A DNA stretch of 64,000 bases from Acinetobacter sp. A47 (GTDB lineage: Bacteria; Pseudomonadota; Gammaproteobacteria; Pseudomonadales; Moraxellaceae): positions 124,001 through 188,000 of the forward strand of contig NZ_JSUS01000064.1 of the NCBI RefSeq assembly GCF_000805455.1. The letters are read 5' to 3'. Below the pieces are notes generated by a model. That model had not been told where the DNA came from. It saw only the letters and a program-made list of their open reading frames with translations, and did not search any database. Each line of letters begins with the position of its first letter. Within the stretch, counting starts at the first letter, position 1. Shown here in pieces: positions 1 through 9,754 of the stretch. The position numbers and the translations under genes were made by a program.

Positions 1-2
1 AT

Positions 3-554
3 CATCAGCATGCCTTTCTGGATCAGGCGGCAGCTCTGGATGAAATCCGTAAAAAAATGGCGGGGATCGGGCAAGAGTTTATCTCGATTGAAGTACCGGA
101 AAGTCGTGTCAGTGTTGATGATGCCGTGGCTACCTATTTGTTTAACAGCCAGATTCTGACCCGTGCAGATGGCGGTATGAGTATCGTGGTCCCTGAAGAG
201 TCGCGTCAGAACAAAGCGGTGTGGGACTATTTGAGTAACATGATTCAAATGGGTACGCCTATTGATGACATCAAGGTGTTTGATTTGCGTGAAAGTATGC
301 GTAATGGCGGCGGCCCGGCATGTCTGCGCTTACGTGTGGCGGTAAATGACGCGGAACTTGCTGCGGTGAATCCAAACCTGTTTATGAATGATGCCCTGTT
401 CAAAACCCTGAACCAGTGGGTCGATCAGCATTATCGTGACGAGTTAACCCAGGACGATTTGGCCGATCCAAATTTATTGATCGAGAGCCGTACCGCGCTG
501 GATGAACTCACCAAGATTCTGGGTTTAGGCTCGGTTTATCACTTCCAGAGATAA
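3..554 (+). CDS. astB: N-succinylarginine dihydrolase AstB (C-terminal part, cut by window start)
   Basis: Second enzyme of the arginine succinyltransferase pathway; it hydrolyses N2-succinylarginine to N2-succinylornithine, CO2 and ammonia in the cytoplasm. The reading frame is open from base 3, upstream of the first in-frame ATG at 57, and that upstream part also reads like AstB, so the gene begins outside the window. About 183 of the usual roughly 445 residues are present. The segment [12 protein letters not shown] carries the cysteine expected to be the catalytic nucleophile of this guanidine-modifying family, and the C-terminal stretch [17 protein letters not shown] is typical. astE follows after 33 bases, as in other ast operons. 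Confidence 0.95.
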   Translation, partial: HQHAFLDQAAALDEIRKKMAGIGQEFISIEVPESRVSVDDAVATYLFNSQILTRADGGMSIVVPEESRQNKAVWDYLSNMIQMGTPIDDIKVFDLRESMRNGGGPACLRLRVAVNDAELAAVNPNLFMNDALFKTLNQWVDQHYRDELTQDDLADPNLLIESRTALDELTKILGLGSVYHFQR

Positions 555-587
555 GCACGCAATAACGGCTTTTAAGGATGAAAGTAC

Positions 588-1556
588 ATGGTTGATCTAC
601 TCGCGTTGACTTTGGCGCAACAGACCCCTGAGCAGACACAGGGAGAAACGGCTGGGTTTAGCTGGCAGTGGCTGGGTGAAGGGCTATTGCAATGCACGCC
701 CAAAACCGCTTATGAAAAAACCATGGTGCTTTCTGCCGGTATTCATGGCAATGAAACAGCACCGATCGAACTGCTGGCACAGATCATTCACGATCTGTTT
801 GCCGGCCAGCTGGCTTTGGCGGTTCGGGTGCTGTTTGTATTGGGGAATCCTGCTGCGATCCGGCAAGGGGTACGTTATCTGGAAAATGATATGAACCGCA
901 TGTTTTGCGGGGCCTATCAGAGTTTACCGCAGGATCAGGAAACTGCCCGGGCTGCACAATTAGAGCAGGCGGTAGCAGCATTCTTTGAACAGGATCAACT
1001 TGCGACGCAACGTTATCACTATGATTTGCATACTGCCATTCGTGCTTCGCTATTGCCTGTATTTGCCTTATTTCCTTACCAGACGCGGCCCTATGATGAG
1101 GCTATGCTGCAAAGCCTAAATGCTGCCAATCTGGATGCGCTGGTTTATCACAATGCGGCGGGCAAAACCTTTACCCATTTTACCACTGAGCATTTCCAGG
1201 CTGCGAGCAGCACCCTGGAGTTAGGCAAGGCCAAACCATTTGGCCAAAATGATCTGGCCGATTTTGCCAGCATTGATCAGGTGTTACGTGCCGTACTGGC
1301 AGAGCAGGCCTTACCCGCCAGACAGAAGCCTGCGATTCGCCAGTTCAAGGTAGTAGATTCCATCTTAAAGCAAAGTGAAGATTTTCAGCTGAATCTGGGT
1401 ACCGATGCGCCGAATTTTTCTACCTTTCAGCAAGGTGAGCTGATTGCTTCTCAGCAGGCAGGTGACTATGTGGCACAGCAGCAAGTCTGGATTTTATTCC
1501 CGAATCCGAATGTAAAGACCGGACTCAGGGCTGGACTGGTATTAAAAGAAATGTAA
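588..1556 (+). CDS. astE: Succinylglutamate desuccinylase AstE
   Basis: Last enzyme of the arginine succinyltransferase pathway; this zinc-dependent amidohydrolase splits N-succinylglutamate into succinate and glutamate. The 322-residue length fits the family. The zinc-ligand motif HGNET (His and Glu) lies near residue 53, and the third ligand is probably the His of YHYDLHTAI near residue 148. The ATG at 588 follows an AAGGAT ribosome site. It lies 33 bases after astB and is probably co-transcribed with it. It ends the operon as seen here; the permease downstream is separated by 175 bases. Confidence 0.95.
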   Translation: MVDLLALTLAQQTPEQTQGETAGFSWQWLGEGLLQCTPKTAYEKTMVLSAGIHGNETAPIELLAQIIHDLFAGQLALAVRVLFVLGNPAAIRQGVRYLENDMNRMFCGAYQSLPQDQETARAAQLEQAVAAFFEQDQLATQRYHYDLHTAIRASLLPVFALFPYQTRPYDEAMLQSLNAANLDALVYHNAAGKTFTHFTTEHFQAASSTLELGKAKPFGQNDLADFASIDQVLRAVLAEQALPARQKPAIRQFKVVDSILKQSEDFQLNLGTDAPNFSTFQQGELIASQQAGDYVAQQQVWILFPNPNVKTGLRAGLVLKEM

Positions 1557-1731
1557 TAAGGCTTTGCCAATAAAGCGGTCAGATGTCGGTATGTAAGGCA
1601 CATGGATGGAGTTTGAAGATGGATGTTCAGTGAATCAAGACAGGTCAAGAAATATCGTTTAGATATTCATTTTTATGAAAGTGAAACAGCAAGGACAGGT
1701 TGTCATAAGGATACAGTGGGAGTGACCGTGT

Positions 1732-3222
1732 ATGAGTAACAATAATGAAAAGACATTTCCCTCAGCAGAGTTTCTGGGCGGACAATGTGCACCACAGCAG
1801 GATGCTGCCAGTTTGTCAGGTCTTTGCAGTGCCGGAGCAGAGACGGGTAAGCCGTTAAAGCGTGCCATGACCAAACGACATCTGGTGATGATTTCACTGG
1901 GTGGTGCAATTGGAACCGGACTATTTCTGGGTTCCGGTGATGTTATTTCTCAGGCAGGTCCGGTGGGGGCAATTTTTTCTTACCTGCTAGGTGGCGTGAT
2001 TGCTTACATGGTGATGCTGTGTCTGGGCGAGCTGGCGGTGCAGATGCCGGTTTCCGGTTCTTTTGGAGAATATGCCAGAACCTATATCGGGCCGGGTACC
2101 GGTTATATGATTACCTGGCTCTACTGGCTGACCTGGACAGCAACGTTAGGAACCGAATTTACCGCAGCGGCGTTACTGATGCAGGAATGGTTTCCTTCAA
2201 TTTCCATGTGGACATGGACCTTGTTATTTGCCGGCCTGATATTTGGCCTGAATGTCAGCTCCACCCGTTTATTTGCCGAATCCGAATTCTGGCTGTCTCT
2301 GGTCAAGGTCTTGACCATTATCTGTTTTATCGGATTAGGTCTGGCGGCAATTTTCGGATTAATTTCTTATCATGGACACGAATCTGCGCCTTTATTCAGT
2401 AAACTGACTGAACATGGCTGGTTCCCGAATGGTATTTTCCCGATTTTTGCAACCATGCTGATCGTAAATTTTGCCTTCTCCGGGACTGAACTGATCGGGG
2501 TTGCCGCAGGAGAAGCAGAGGAACCTGCCAAAACCGTACCTAAGGCAATCAATGCCGCAATCTGGCGGTTGCTGATTTTCTTTGTGGGAACCATTGTGGT
2601 GATCTGTGCATTACTGCCTTACGAGATGGCTGGTCTCAATGCCAACAGTGTCAGCAATAGCCCGTTCGTTACCGTATTTAACTATATCGGCATTCCATAC
2701 GCAGAAGACATTATCCGTTTCGTGATCATTACTGCACTTTTATCGGCAGCAAACTCGGGCTTGTTTGCCGCTTCACGCATGATGTGGTCATTATCGGCAA
2801 AAAACCAGTTACCTAAAGTTTTTTCAAAATTGACACGTTCCGGTACACCGATTATTGCCATCATTGTGACCATGTTTGGCGCCATTCCGGGATTATTGTC
2901 AGAACAATTTGCACCAGAAACGATTTTCAAGAATTTACTGGGCGTAGCCGCTTTTACCATGGTGGTGGTATGGATTTCGATTTGTGTCTGTCAGTTTAAC
3001 TTCCGCAGACAATGGATCAAATCGGGTAAAACCGTGAAAGACCTGAAATTTGCAGCGCCTTTATTTCCCCTGACGCCGATTCTGGGTGGGCTGTTCTGTG
3101 TGATCACCTGTATCAGTATGGTGACGGACCCTTCCATGCAGGTGGGCTTTGTTTGCTGTATCTTGTTCATCGTGGCATGTTATGTCAGCTATTATGTTTT
3201 TTATCGGGATAAAACCGCCTGA
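1732..3222 (+). CDS. APC-superfamily amino acid permease
   Basis: Inner-membrane amino acid/proton symporter of the AAT family (LysP, AroP, GabP, ProY relatives). The 496 residues contain about twelve hydrophobic segments. The first carries the family signature GGAIGTGLFLGSG near residue 61, followed by PVSGSFGEYARTYIGPG. The first 45 residues before MTKRHLVMISLGG are hydrophilic and longer than usual, so an internal start at 1867 is possible, but the ATG at 1732 has a GGGAG element about 11 bases upstream. Its position after astBE suggests uptake of arginine, ornithine or a related amino acid; the substrate cannot be read from the sequence. Confidence 0.85.
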   Translation: MSNNNEKTFPSAEFLGGQCAPQQDAASLSGLCSAGAETGKPLKRAMTKRHLVMISLGGAIGTGLFLGSGDVISQAGPVGAIFSYLLGGVIAYMVMLCLGELAVQMPVSGSFGEYARTYIGPGTGYMITWLYWLTWTATLGTEFTAAALLMQEWFPSISMWTWTLLFAGLIFGLNVSSTRLFAESEFWLSLVKVLTIICFIGLGLAAIFGLISYHGHESAPLFSKLTEHGWFPNGIFPIFATMLIVNFAFSGTELIGVAAGEAEEPAKTVPKAINAAIWRLLIFFVGTIVVICALLPYEMAGLNANSVSNSPFVTVFNYIGIPYAEDIIRFVIITALLSAANSGLFAASRMMWSLSAKNQLPKVFSKLTRSGTPIIAIIVTMFGAIPGLLSEQFAPETIFKNLLGVAAFTMVVVWISICVCQFNFRRQWIKSGKTVKDLKFAAPLFPLTPILGGLFCVITCISMVTDPSMQVGFVCCILFIVACYVSYYVFYRDKTA

Positions 3223-3255
3223 CAGATTTGTTCATATCAAATCGCTTGCTGCACA

Positions 3256-3294
3256 AAATAGGTTACAGAGGCTGTCTGTAACCTATTTGTTTTT
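3256..3294 (+). terminator. Intrinsic terminator after the permease
   Basis: A perfect 14-bp inverted repeat, AAATAGGTTACAGA and its complement, encloses a 5-base loop (GGCTG) and is followed by GTTTTT. It lies 33 bases after the permease stop. The rest of the 298-base gap to the next gene (3223-3520) shows no clear gene; it presumably holds the promoter of the pqi-type operon. Confidence 0.85.
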
Positions 3295-3520
3295 ATGGTG
3301 AGGCAGCAGCGGTTAACAAGCTTTGGCCGTCAGTTTTTTGTTTTTTCGCTACACTTTCGCGCGCACATGCGCTACTTTTATGCAACAGCCAGCTGACCTG
3401 CCCATGTGTCTGGAGTCGTTTTAAAAAAACACTGGTGCAGGCTGGATTAGCAAAATAACGGTATCACTGGTTAATATTAATATTTGAATATGACAACATC
3501 TGGGTAACGGGCAAGGCATC

Positions 3521-4171
3521 ATGGCGAATAAAAATCAGCAGCCCTGGCGAATGGCTCAACCGGTCCGGTTAACAGAGCTGGCAGGTTGTGAAGAATGCGA
3601 TGCGGTTTATCGCAGGATCGAGCTTGCCGCCGGAGAGCGGGCTTATTGTACCTGTTGTGGTGCAGAACTGTATCGTAGAGGCCAGTCATTTTCCTCTTTG
3701 CTCGCACTGGTGGTTACGGCGCTGATTGTTTTCGTGATTGCCAACAGTTTTCCAATCGTGATAGTCGAGTTGCAGGGCAATACCTCTCAAACTACCCTGA
3801 TTGGTGCTGCATGGACCATGTTCCATATCGATCGGGCGCTGGTCGGGGTCTTGATCCTGATAACCACGTTTATCGTCCCTCTGGTTGAGCTGTTATTGCT
3901 GAGCTATGTGCTTTTCAGTATCGGTTTTCTCCAGCGTCGACCGAAATATTTAACCCCGGCCCTTAGAATCTTGTTTTTATTCCGTACCTGGGGAATGGTC
4001 GAGGTATTTTTAATCGGTGTGCTGGTCACCTTGGTCAAACTGGTGGGAATGGTGACGGTCATTCCGGGCATTGCACTGTGGGCATTTACCTTATTAAGTA
4101 TCCTTTTGGTTTATATTGCTTCGCTCAAGATCAAGGATCTCTGGGACGAAGTAGACCGGAGCCTGCAATGA
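3521..4171 (+). CDS. pqiA: PqiA-like membrane protein, first half
   Basis: Inner-membrane component of a Pqi-type lipid transport system. PqiA of E. coli has two homologous domains in one chain of about 417 residues; here each domain is its own gene. This 216-residue protein starts with a zinc-ribbon-like segment (CEEC near residue 22 and CTCCG near 44) and then four hydrophobic helices, with the family pattern VIANSFPIV. Its TGA stop overlaps the ATG of the second half (ATGA at 4168-4171), so the two are translationally coupled and probably act as one unit with the MCE protein downstream. Confidence 0.85.
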   Translation: MANKNQQPWRMAQPVRLTELAGCEECDAVYRRIELAAGERAYCTCCGAELYRRGQSFSSLLALVVTALIVFVIANSFPIVIVELQGNTSQTTLIGAAWTMFHIDRALVGVLILITTFIVPLVELLLLSYVLFSIGFLQRRPKYLTPALRILFLFRTWGMVEVFLIGVLVTLVKLVGMVTVIPGIALWAFTLLSILLVYIASLKIKDLWDEVDRSLQ

Positions 4172-4941
4172 ATGAATCCTATCCGGACGAGATCGGCATC
4201 ATTACACCGCATCTGCCTGCCGAAGACTTAAAGATCAGGCCTTACCTGCGGGCAAAGGATGCCGGATGGATCCAGTGTCACTGTTGTGGTTTGCTAAATG
4301 TCGTAACCGCTAACAGGCGCTCGCAGCAGCCTTCCCGTTGCACAAGATGCAAAAGCCCTTTACATCAGCGTAAACCACAAAGCCTGAACCGTACTTTTGC
4401 TTTGGTAGTTGCTGCCGCTATTTTATATATTCCAGCCAATGTCTTGCCGATGACGGTTACAGACTCGTTATTGGGCCGTCAGCAAGATACCATTATTAGC
4501 GGTGTCATTTATTTCTGGAACAATGGAGATTATCTGGTCGCGACCGTGATTTTTATGGCCAGCATTTTTATTCCGATACTTAAACTGCTGATTCTGTTAT
4601 TTTTGCTAATTGCCGTTTATATGCAGTCTTCGTCCCGATGGCATTTTTCACCGGAACATTGTGCCTTGTTGTACCGGATTGTGGAGTTTATCGGGCGCTG
4701 GTCAATGATTGATGTGTTTGTCGTCGCCTTATTAACTGCCCTTATCCAGATTCAGTCACTTGCCACCATACTGGCAGGGCCCGGCGCGGTTGCATTCGGG
4801 GCAGTGGTGGTCTTGACCATGCTGGCATCCATGAGTTTTGATCCGCGTATGATCTGGGATAATTATTTTCAGGCCAAAGCAAGGCACGATCAACGAGCAA
4901 ACCCTATAAACCCGACACCAACCCGGCAATTGAAAAGTTAG
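4168..4941 (+). CDS. pqiA: PqiA-like membrane protein, second half
   Basis: Second PqiA domain, 257 residues from the ATG at 4168; the frame is open further upstream but that start would lie inside the first pqiA gene. It has its own zinc-ribbon-like cysteines (CHCC near residue 36, CTRC near 58) and four hydrophobic segments including ILYIPANVLPM. In E. coli PqiA is proposed to feed or anchor the PqiB needle spanning the periplasm. The gene overlaps the first half by 4 bases and precedes pqiB by about 44 bases. Confidence 0.85.
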   Translation: MNESYPDEIGIITPHLPAEDLKIRPYLRAKDAGWIQCHCCGLLNVVTANRRSQQPSRCTRCKSPLHQRKPQSLNRTFALVVAAAILYIPANVLPMTVTDSLLGRQQDTIISGVIYFWNNGDYLVATVIFMASIFIPILKLLILLFLLIAVYMQSSSRWHFSPEHCALLYRIVEFIGRWSMIDVFVVALLTALIQIQSLATILAGPGAVAFGAVVVLTMLASMSFDPRMIWDNYFQAKARHDQRANPINPTPTRQLKS

Positions 4942-4985
4942 AATTGTATACGTAACCTGTTTTGACCTATAAAAGAACGATCACT

Positions 4986-6641
4986 ATGTCAGAAAATACA
5001 CAAAATGGCCAAGATTCTGAACAGAGCTTGAATGAGTTCAACCAGAACGATGAGGCCTTTGCCGAACCTGAAAAAAAGAAAGGACGCTGGAGACCAGCGC
5101 TGATCTGGCTGGTGCCTTTTGTTGCACTATTAATTGCGCTGTCACTGGCGGCAAAGGCTGTGCTGGCGACCGGCCCGACCATTGAGGTCTCGTTCCGTAC
5201 CGCTGAAGGGCTGGTGGCGGGCAAAACCACAGTCCGCTATAAACAGGTCGATATCGGACTGGTGCGCCAGATTGATCTTTCTGAAGATCGTTCTCATATT
5301 GTTGCCAAGATCGAGCTGCGTAAGGATGCCAGCAATTTTGCTGCCAAGGACTCGCGTTTCTGGGTGGTAAGACCGCGTATAGGCACCGGCGGGATTTCGG
5401 GCATTGATACATTATTATCTGGTGCCTACATTGGGGTTGATGGCGGCAAGGCAGAGGAAAAACAGGAACATTTTATCGGGCTGGAAGTACCGCCTGTGGT
5501 TTCCTCCGATATACCGGGCAAGGTTTTTTTCCTGAAGGCTCAGGATTTAGGATCGCTGGATATCGGGGTGCCTATTTATTATCGTAGAATCAATGTCGGA
5601 CAGATTACTGCCTACAAGCTGGCCAATGATGGTAAAAGCGTCGAATTACAGACCTTTATCCAATCGCCTTATGACAAGTTTGTCACCACAGATGCCCGTT
5701 TCTGGCAGGCCAGCGGGGTAGATGTCACCTTAAATGCCTCCGGATTTAATTTAGACACCCAGTCCCTTGCCAGTATCGTTGCCGGCGGGATCGCATTTGG
5801 CTATCCAGAAAACTCGCATGGCGAGATTGCACCGAACCATAGTTATTTTACCTTGTCAGATTCACGCAAGGAGGCCATGAAGGAACCTGATGGCAAACCA
5901 CGTCAGATCATCATGTATTTTGATCATTCCTTACGGGGGCTCAGTGCGGATGCACCAATTGACTTTATGGGCATTGAAATTGGTAACGTCAAGGCAATCA
6001 ATGTGGAGTTTGACCAGAATTATACCCATTTGCGTATGCGTGTAGACGCCGTGATCTATCCTTCACGTTTAGCACATGGAAAAGAGCTTGATCCGGATGG
6101 TGAGATTTTCAAATACTTTATTGCAAAAGGATGGCGTGCCCAGATGCGGACCGGCAATCTGTTAACAGGCCAGAACTATATTGCCTTTGATAAGTTTCCA
6201 AAAGCCAAGCCTGCGACTTTAATCATGCGACCGGATGGACGGGCCGAGGTACCGACCACGGCAACAGAGCTGAGCGGTTTACAGGCACAGGTATCGCAAA
6301 TTGCCGATAAGGTCAGCAAGTTCCCGCTGGAGGAAATCGGGCAGGACGTTCGTAAAACCCTGAAGAATATGAATACCACCATTGAATCGACTGACAAGCT
6401 GGTGAAACAGCTGGACGGTAAAGTAGCTCCTGGTTTACAGGCAACCCTGAATGATGTACGTAAAACCATGCAATCGAGCGAATCAATTTTATCCAGTGAT
6501 GCACCGATGCAACAGGACGTGCGTAAGGCATTGCAACAAATGACCCGGGCTGCGGCATCATTACAGTTGATGGCCGATTATATTGAACAGCACCCTGAAT
6601 CATTGATTCGTGGCAAGAAAACAGAGGCAGATAAAAAATGA
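4986..6641 (+). CDS. pqiB: Intermembrane transport protein PqiB (MCE family)
   Basis: MCE-domain protein expected to form a periplasm-spanning hydrophobic tunnel for lipid transfer between inner and outer membranes. The 551 residues have one N-terminal transmembrane helix (ALIWLVPFVALLIALSLAAK), three MCE domains near residues 55-145, 170-260 and 300-400, and a C-terminal helical part ending in a charged tail. I chose the ATG at 4986 over an in-frame TTG at 4962, because MSENTQNG is a natural hydrophilic start. It overlaps pqiC by 4 bases. Confidence 0.9.
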   Translation: MSENTQNGQDSEQSLNEFNQNDEAFAEPEKKKGRWRPALIWLVPFVALLIALSLAAKAVLATGPTIEVSFRTAEGLVAGKTTVRYKQVDIGLVRQIDLSEDRSHIVAKIELRKDASNFAAKDSRFWVVRPRIGTGGISGIDTLLSGAYIGVDGGKAEEKQEHFIGLEVPPVVSSDIPGKVFFLKAQDLGSLDIGVPIYYRRINVGQITAYKLANDGKSVELQTFIQSPYDKFVTTDARFWQASGVDVTLNASGFNLDTQSLASIVAGGIAFGYPENSHGEIAPNHSYFTLSDSRKEAMKEPDGKPRQIIMYFDHSLRGLSADAPIDFMGIEIGNVKAINVEFDQNYTHLRMRVDAVIYPSRLAHGKELDPDGEIFKYFIAKGWRAQMRTGNLLTGQNYIAFDKFPKAKPATLIMRPDGRAEVPTTATELSGLQAQVSQIADKVSKFPLEEIGQDVRKTLKNMNTTIESTDKLVKQLDGKVAPGLQATLNDVRKTMQSSESILSSDAPMQQDVRKALQQMTRAAASLQLMADYIEQHPESLIRGKKTEADKK

Positions 6642-7324
6642 GAATGATGACAGGCAAAGGGCAATGGACGGTTTTACCCAAGCTCAGTATTTTATCGCTG
6701 GCCTTGCTGCTGGGCGCATGTTCAAGCTCACCTACGCCAAACTATTATACGCTGGCAACCCAGGTTACACCGTTGCCAAGTTCTAAAGTGAAAGTGATTG
6801 AAGTCTTGCCGGTGGGTTTGCCTGACCGTATTAACCGCGCCCCGATGGTAATTCAGGATGCCACGGGTAAATCAAAAATTCTGGAGAATGAACGCTGGAC
6901 TTCAACCCTGGCATCAGAATTAAGGGATAACGTGTCAGCCGGTTTACAGCAAAAGCTGGGTGCAGTCGACCGCTATAATAGTGGTATGGCAGGCGGCAAG
7001 GTGTCTTATCGGGTGGCGACAGATTTTTCCCATTTTGATGTGGTAACAACCGATGTAGCCAGAAAAAGCATGGCGGTCGCTGTGGCCTGGATTGTCAAGC
7101 GTAACGATCCGAATATTACCCTGGACCCGAATTCAAATCAAAACCAGCAGCTGGCCTGCCGGATGAGCTTTAGCCAGCCAATCGGGGGCGACAGCACATC
7201 GGTTCAGGATATTGTCCGTGTTGCCAGTGCCTCGTTGGGGCAGGTGATTGATGCAATGGCGGTTTCCATCGCCTCACTGGATAGCAAGGTGCCCCTCAGG
7301 ATAGAAGGGGCCGTGTGTTCTTAG
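6638..7324 (+). CDS. pqiC: PqiC-type outer membrane lipoprotein (ABC-type transport auxiliary lipoprotein family)
   Basis: Lipoprotein partner of PqiB, expected to dock the needle at the inner face of the outer membrane. The 228-residue protein has a basic N terminus, a hydrophobic stretch and the lipobox LLGAC; the lipidated cysteine is near residue 28. The following PTPNYYTLA is typical of the DUF330/PqiC family. The ATG at 6638 overlaps the pqiB stop, and the gene closes the operon. Confidence 0.88.
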   Translation: MRMMTGKGQWTVLPKLSILSLALLLGACSSSPTPNYYTLATQVTPLPSSKVKVIEVLPVGLPDRINRAPMVIQDATGKSKILENERWTSTLASELRDNVSAGLQQKLGAVDRYNSGMAGGKVSYRVATDFSHFDVVTTDVARKSMAVAVAWIVKRNDPNITLDPNSNQNQQLACRMSFSQPIGGDSTSVQDIVRVASASLGQVIDAMAVSIASLDSKVPLRIEGAVCS

Positions 7325-7486
7325 TTTTTTATAATGAAAGAGTTGCATGATCATGGACGAATGCAACTTATAAAAACATAACCATTAAAAACTGCTTAAA
7401 CTGGAGTAGAAAATTATTTTTATTCGATGCATAAATTTAATTTTTCTTTAAGCTGTTATTTCTAATCTTGCTGATATTTAGTCATC

Positions 7487-8062
7487 ATGGAACGATTGAC
7501 AATGTCAGTTCAATCAATGGATATTTATCTATTTAACTGGATTAACTCGGCAGCAATGCAACATCCGGTGCTAGATAAAATGGCAATATTTGCATCACAT
7601 AATTTAATTGCCAGCTTATTTATATTTTTAATTGCCTCTATATTTTTTAAGGAGAAAAAATATAGAGAGCAGTTTATGAAGACCTTATGCATTGTGCTGG
7701 TTTCTTTATTGGTGACGCAGCTTATCCATGCGGTCTATTATCATCCAAGACCTTTTGATCTGGGGATTGGGCATATACTGACCGGGCATGGTTCATCATC
7801 TTCATTTCCAAGCCAGCATACCCTGACTGTGGCAACTATTGCTTTTGCATATTTACTTGCGGGCTATCGAAAAATAGGGAGTGCAGCATTAATTCTGGGC
7901 TTCATTGTTGGATGGTCACGGATTTATATTGGGGTTCATTTTCCTTTTGATGTATTGGGCTCTTTTATTATTGCGTTTATACTGGTTTTAGCCATGAATA
8001 TATTGTTTAGGACATTTAACGCTAAAGCTAAACACAAGCAACCACTCCCGGTCACAGATTAA
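7487..8062 (+). CDS. PAP2-family phosphatase, undecaprenyl-diphosphatase-like
   Basis: Small integral membrane phosphatase, probably acting on undecaprenyl diphosphate or a lipid phosphate at the periplasmic face (BcrC/PgpB-like). The PAP2 motifs are visible: HPRP near residue 86, SFPSQHT near 105, and SRIYIGVHFPFD near 145 with the catalytic His and Asp. The usual lysine of the first motif is not obvious. There are about six hydrophobic helices. An alternative start at 7502, which has GGAACG upstream, would give 186 residues. The gene is monocistronic and convergent with tagX. Confidence 0.8.
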   Translation: MERLTMSVQSMDIYLFNWINSAAMQHPVLDKMAIFASHNLIASLFIFLIASIFFKEKKYREQFMKTLCIVLVSLLVTQLIHAVYYHPRPFDLGIGHILTGHGSSSSFPSQHTLTVATIAFAYLLAGYRKIGSAALILGFIVGWSRIYIGVHFPFDVLGSFIIAFILVLAMNILFRTFNAKAKHKQPLPVTD

Positions 8063-8111
8063 AAAGCTTTTATTTTAAGGTGACTTGTATCCCAGAAATA
8101 ATCCTGAGCAA

Positions 8112-8148
8112 AAATAAAACCGGTCTATTGTATAAACCGGTTTTATTT
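8112..8148. terminator. Bidirectional terminator between the PAP2 gene and tagX
   Basis: A perfect 13-bp inverted repeat (AAATAAAACCGGT and its complement) with an 11-base loop sits in the 109-base gap between convergent genes. The A and T runs at its ends would serve both directions. Confidence 0.8.
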
Positions 8149-8171
8149 AATTCGAGCCCGTTTTAGCGGGT

Positions 8172-9140
8172 TCAAGACTCATTTGCACTGGCTGTCAGCT
8201 GACCTTCAGCAATCAGCTGATCTGCCATTTCCTTGGTTTTTCTTAAACCTGGCATCCGATACTCGGTATGACCATAATCTTGAATGGATTTCCAGCGGCC
8301 ACCCCAGGTCAGACCAACCGATTCGGCCACCTGACCATAAAGCTGATAACCCCGCATGGCCCACGGGTCCCGTTCACTAATCACCACTTTTCCATTACGT
8401 TTAAAGGCTACATCTGCGGCCAGACCGAATTGGTGATAACTTTGATAACCTTTGGCCCGTGTGGTATTCGGGTTGCCAGCCAGCATGTTTTGACGGCTTG
8501 GGCTTCGGTAACCTTCAAGTAATACCAGTTCATAGCCGTGCTGTTCTTTCATGATCTTAAACACCATCAGCAGACGTTGTTTGTAGCGTGGATTGATCTT
8601 GTCCCATTTACGATCCACCATGGATGAATCCAGACTACCATGAGAATGGGTTATCGGCACTTCGATTTGTGACGCGTCAATGCTCGGATCGGTTGTATGT
8701 TGCGCCTGATAGGCCTCTTCCAGCCGGGTTGCTTCAACAATCGCATCCTGAATCAGGTTTTCATCGACATCGGGAGGTGGACTCAGCAGTTCCCCGTTCA
8801 GTAGGGCATAAATCTGAGGGTCGGTTTCTTTTAAATATTCAGCTTCAATCCGTGTAGAGTTGATCGGCCGGGTAAACGCAAAAATGAGGATACTGGCAAA
8901 TAGAAAGAAACCTGCGATCAGAATCCACCATTGTTGCAAATGCCAATGGGACTGGAGTTTTTCCGGAGATGCCGCCTGATGCATGTGTTCTGCAAACTGC
9001 ATGGCATTGGCGATCTTTTTTTTCCCGCTTGGCAGTAGGGATTGCAAGAGCTGTGTACATTTGTAACGCAGCTCATAGGACATTAACAGGGTAAGTCCTA
9101 TGGCAACCCCGACAAAGCAGAGAAAAATAAACCAGATCAT
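8172..9140 (-). CDS. tagX: T6SS-associated peptidoglycan endopeptidase TagX
   Basis: Zinc-dependent peptidase of the VanY/M15 type. In Acinetobacter TagX is known as an L,D-endopeptidase that opens peptidoglycan for T6SS assembly. The 322 residues contain two hydrophobic segments, one at the N terminus (WFIFLCFVGVAIGLTLLM) and one near residue 72, and a C-terminal peptidase domain. EGYRSPSRQ, the zinc-site motif SYHQFGLAAD near residue 234 and GHTEYR near 291 supply the expected ligands and catalytic residues. It is the last gene of the leftward T6SS arm, 3 bases after the preceding gene. Confidence 0.9.
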   Translation of the reverse strand: MIWFIFLCFVGVAIGLTLLMSYELRYKCTQLLQSLLPSGKKKIANAMQFAEHMHQAASPEKLQSHWHLQQWWILIAGFFLFASILIFAFTRPINSTRIEAEYLKETDPQIYALLNGELLSPPPDVDENLIQDAIVEATRLEEAYQAQHTTDPSIDASQIEVPITHSHGSLDSSMVDRKWDKINPRYKQRLLMVFKIMKEQHGYELVLLEGYRSPSRQNMLAGNPNTTRAKGYQSYHQFGLAADVAFKRNGKVVISERDPWAMRGYQLYGQVAESVGLTWGGRWKSIQDYGHTEYRMPGLRKTKEMADQLIAEGQLTASANES

Positions 9141-9143
9141 CCG

Positions 9144-9743
9144 TTATTTGAGTTCATTGACAGCAAAAGGCTTCTGGGTCACTTTAATCTGTACGGTTGC
9201 ATCAGGTGCTTCGGCTTCTGGCTCTTTCGGTGCCACAGCCTTCGCCGGTTGCGGGGCAGGCTTTACTGCTTTTGCCGGTGCGGCTTCATTCTTCGGCGCA
9301 ATTGCCTTTGCCGGAGTTGTAGCCGGTTGGGCTGGTTTGGCATGAGGTTCATTGGCAAAAGGTGAAACATGAGGTCTGGTCTGGGCCGGCGCAACAGCAG
9401 CTGGCGGAGTCCGCTGGAAGAATTTATTCAGATCATTACTGCCCGGTTGTGCAAAGTTGCTATCTTCTACAGACTCTACAGCTTCATGATGAGTTGCTTC
9501 TGGCGTTTCTGTGACCGGGATGCTGGCTTTAGGGCTTACATGAGCGACCGGATCGTCCTGTTTTTGCTGGGTCGGGTCGAACGCTTCACGACTTGGTGGT
9601 GCATCGGTAGATAACATGAAGAAAAATAATGTGGTCAGGATAATTCCTGACACAAAGCCTATAATTAAATAAATAACCGGAGAAATCGTTTTTTTCTTAT
9701 TTGTCTGTAAGATGCGTAAAGAGGTTGTTCTTTCCTGACTCAT
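9144..9743 (-). CDS. T6SS-cluster membrane protein, Pro/Ala-rich (unknown function)
   Basis: A 199-residue protein with a short basic cytoplasmic N terminus, one transmembrane helix (VIYLIIGFVSGIILTTLFFFML, residues about 23-44) and a long Pro/Ala/Lys-rich, probably periplasmic tail with repeated PAKA, PAQ and KAVAPK words. It ends in a short ordered-looking stretch (VQIKVTQKPFAVNELK). I recognise no domain. It sits between tssL and tagX with very short gaps (11 and 3 bases), so it is co-expressed with them. It could link the membrane complex to peptidoglycan or to TagX, but this is inferred from topology and position only. Confidence 0.75.
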   Translation of the reverse strand: MSQERTTSLRILQTNKKKTISPVIYLIIGFVSGIILTTLFFFMLSTDAPPSREAFDPTQQKQDDPVAHVSPKASIPVTETPEATHHEAVESVEDSNFAQPGSNDLNKFFQRTPPAAVAPAQTRPHVSPFANEPHAKPAQPATTPAKAIAPKNEAAPAKAVKPAPQPAKAVAPKEPEAEAPDATVQIKVTQKPFAVNELK

Positions 9744-9754
9744 ACTTCAATCAA

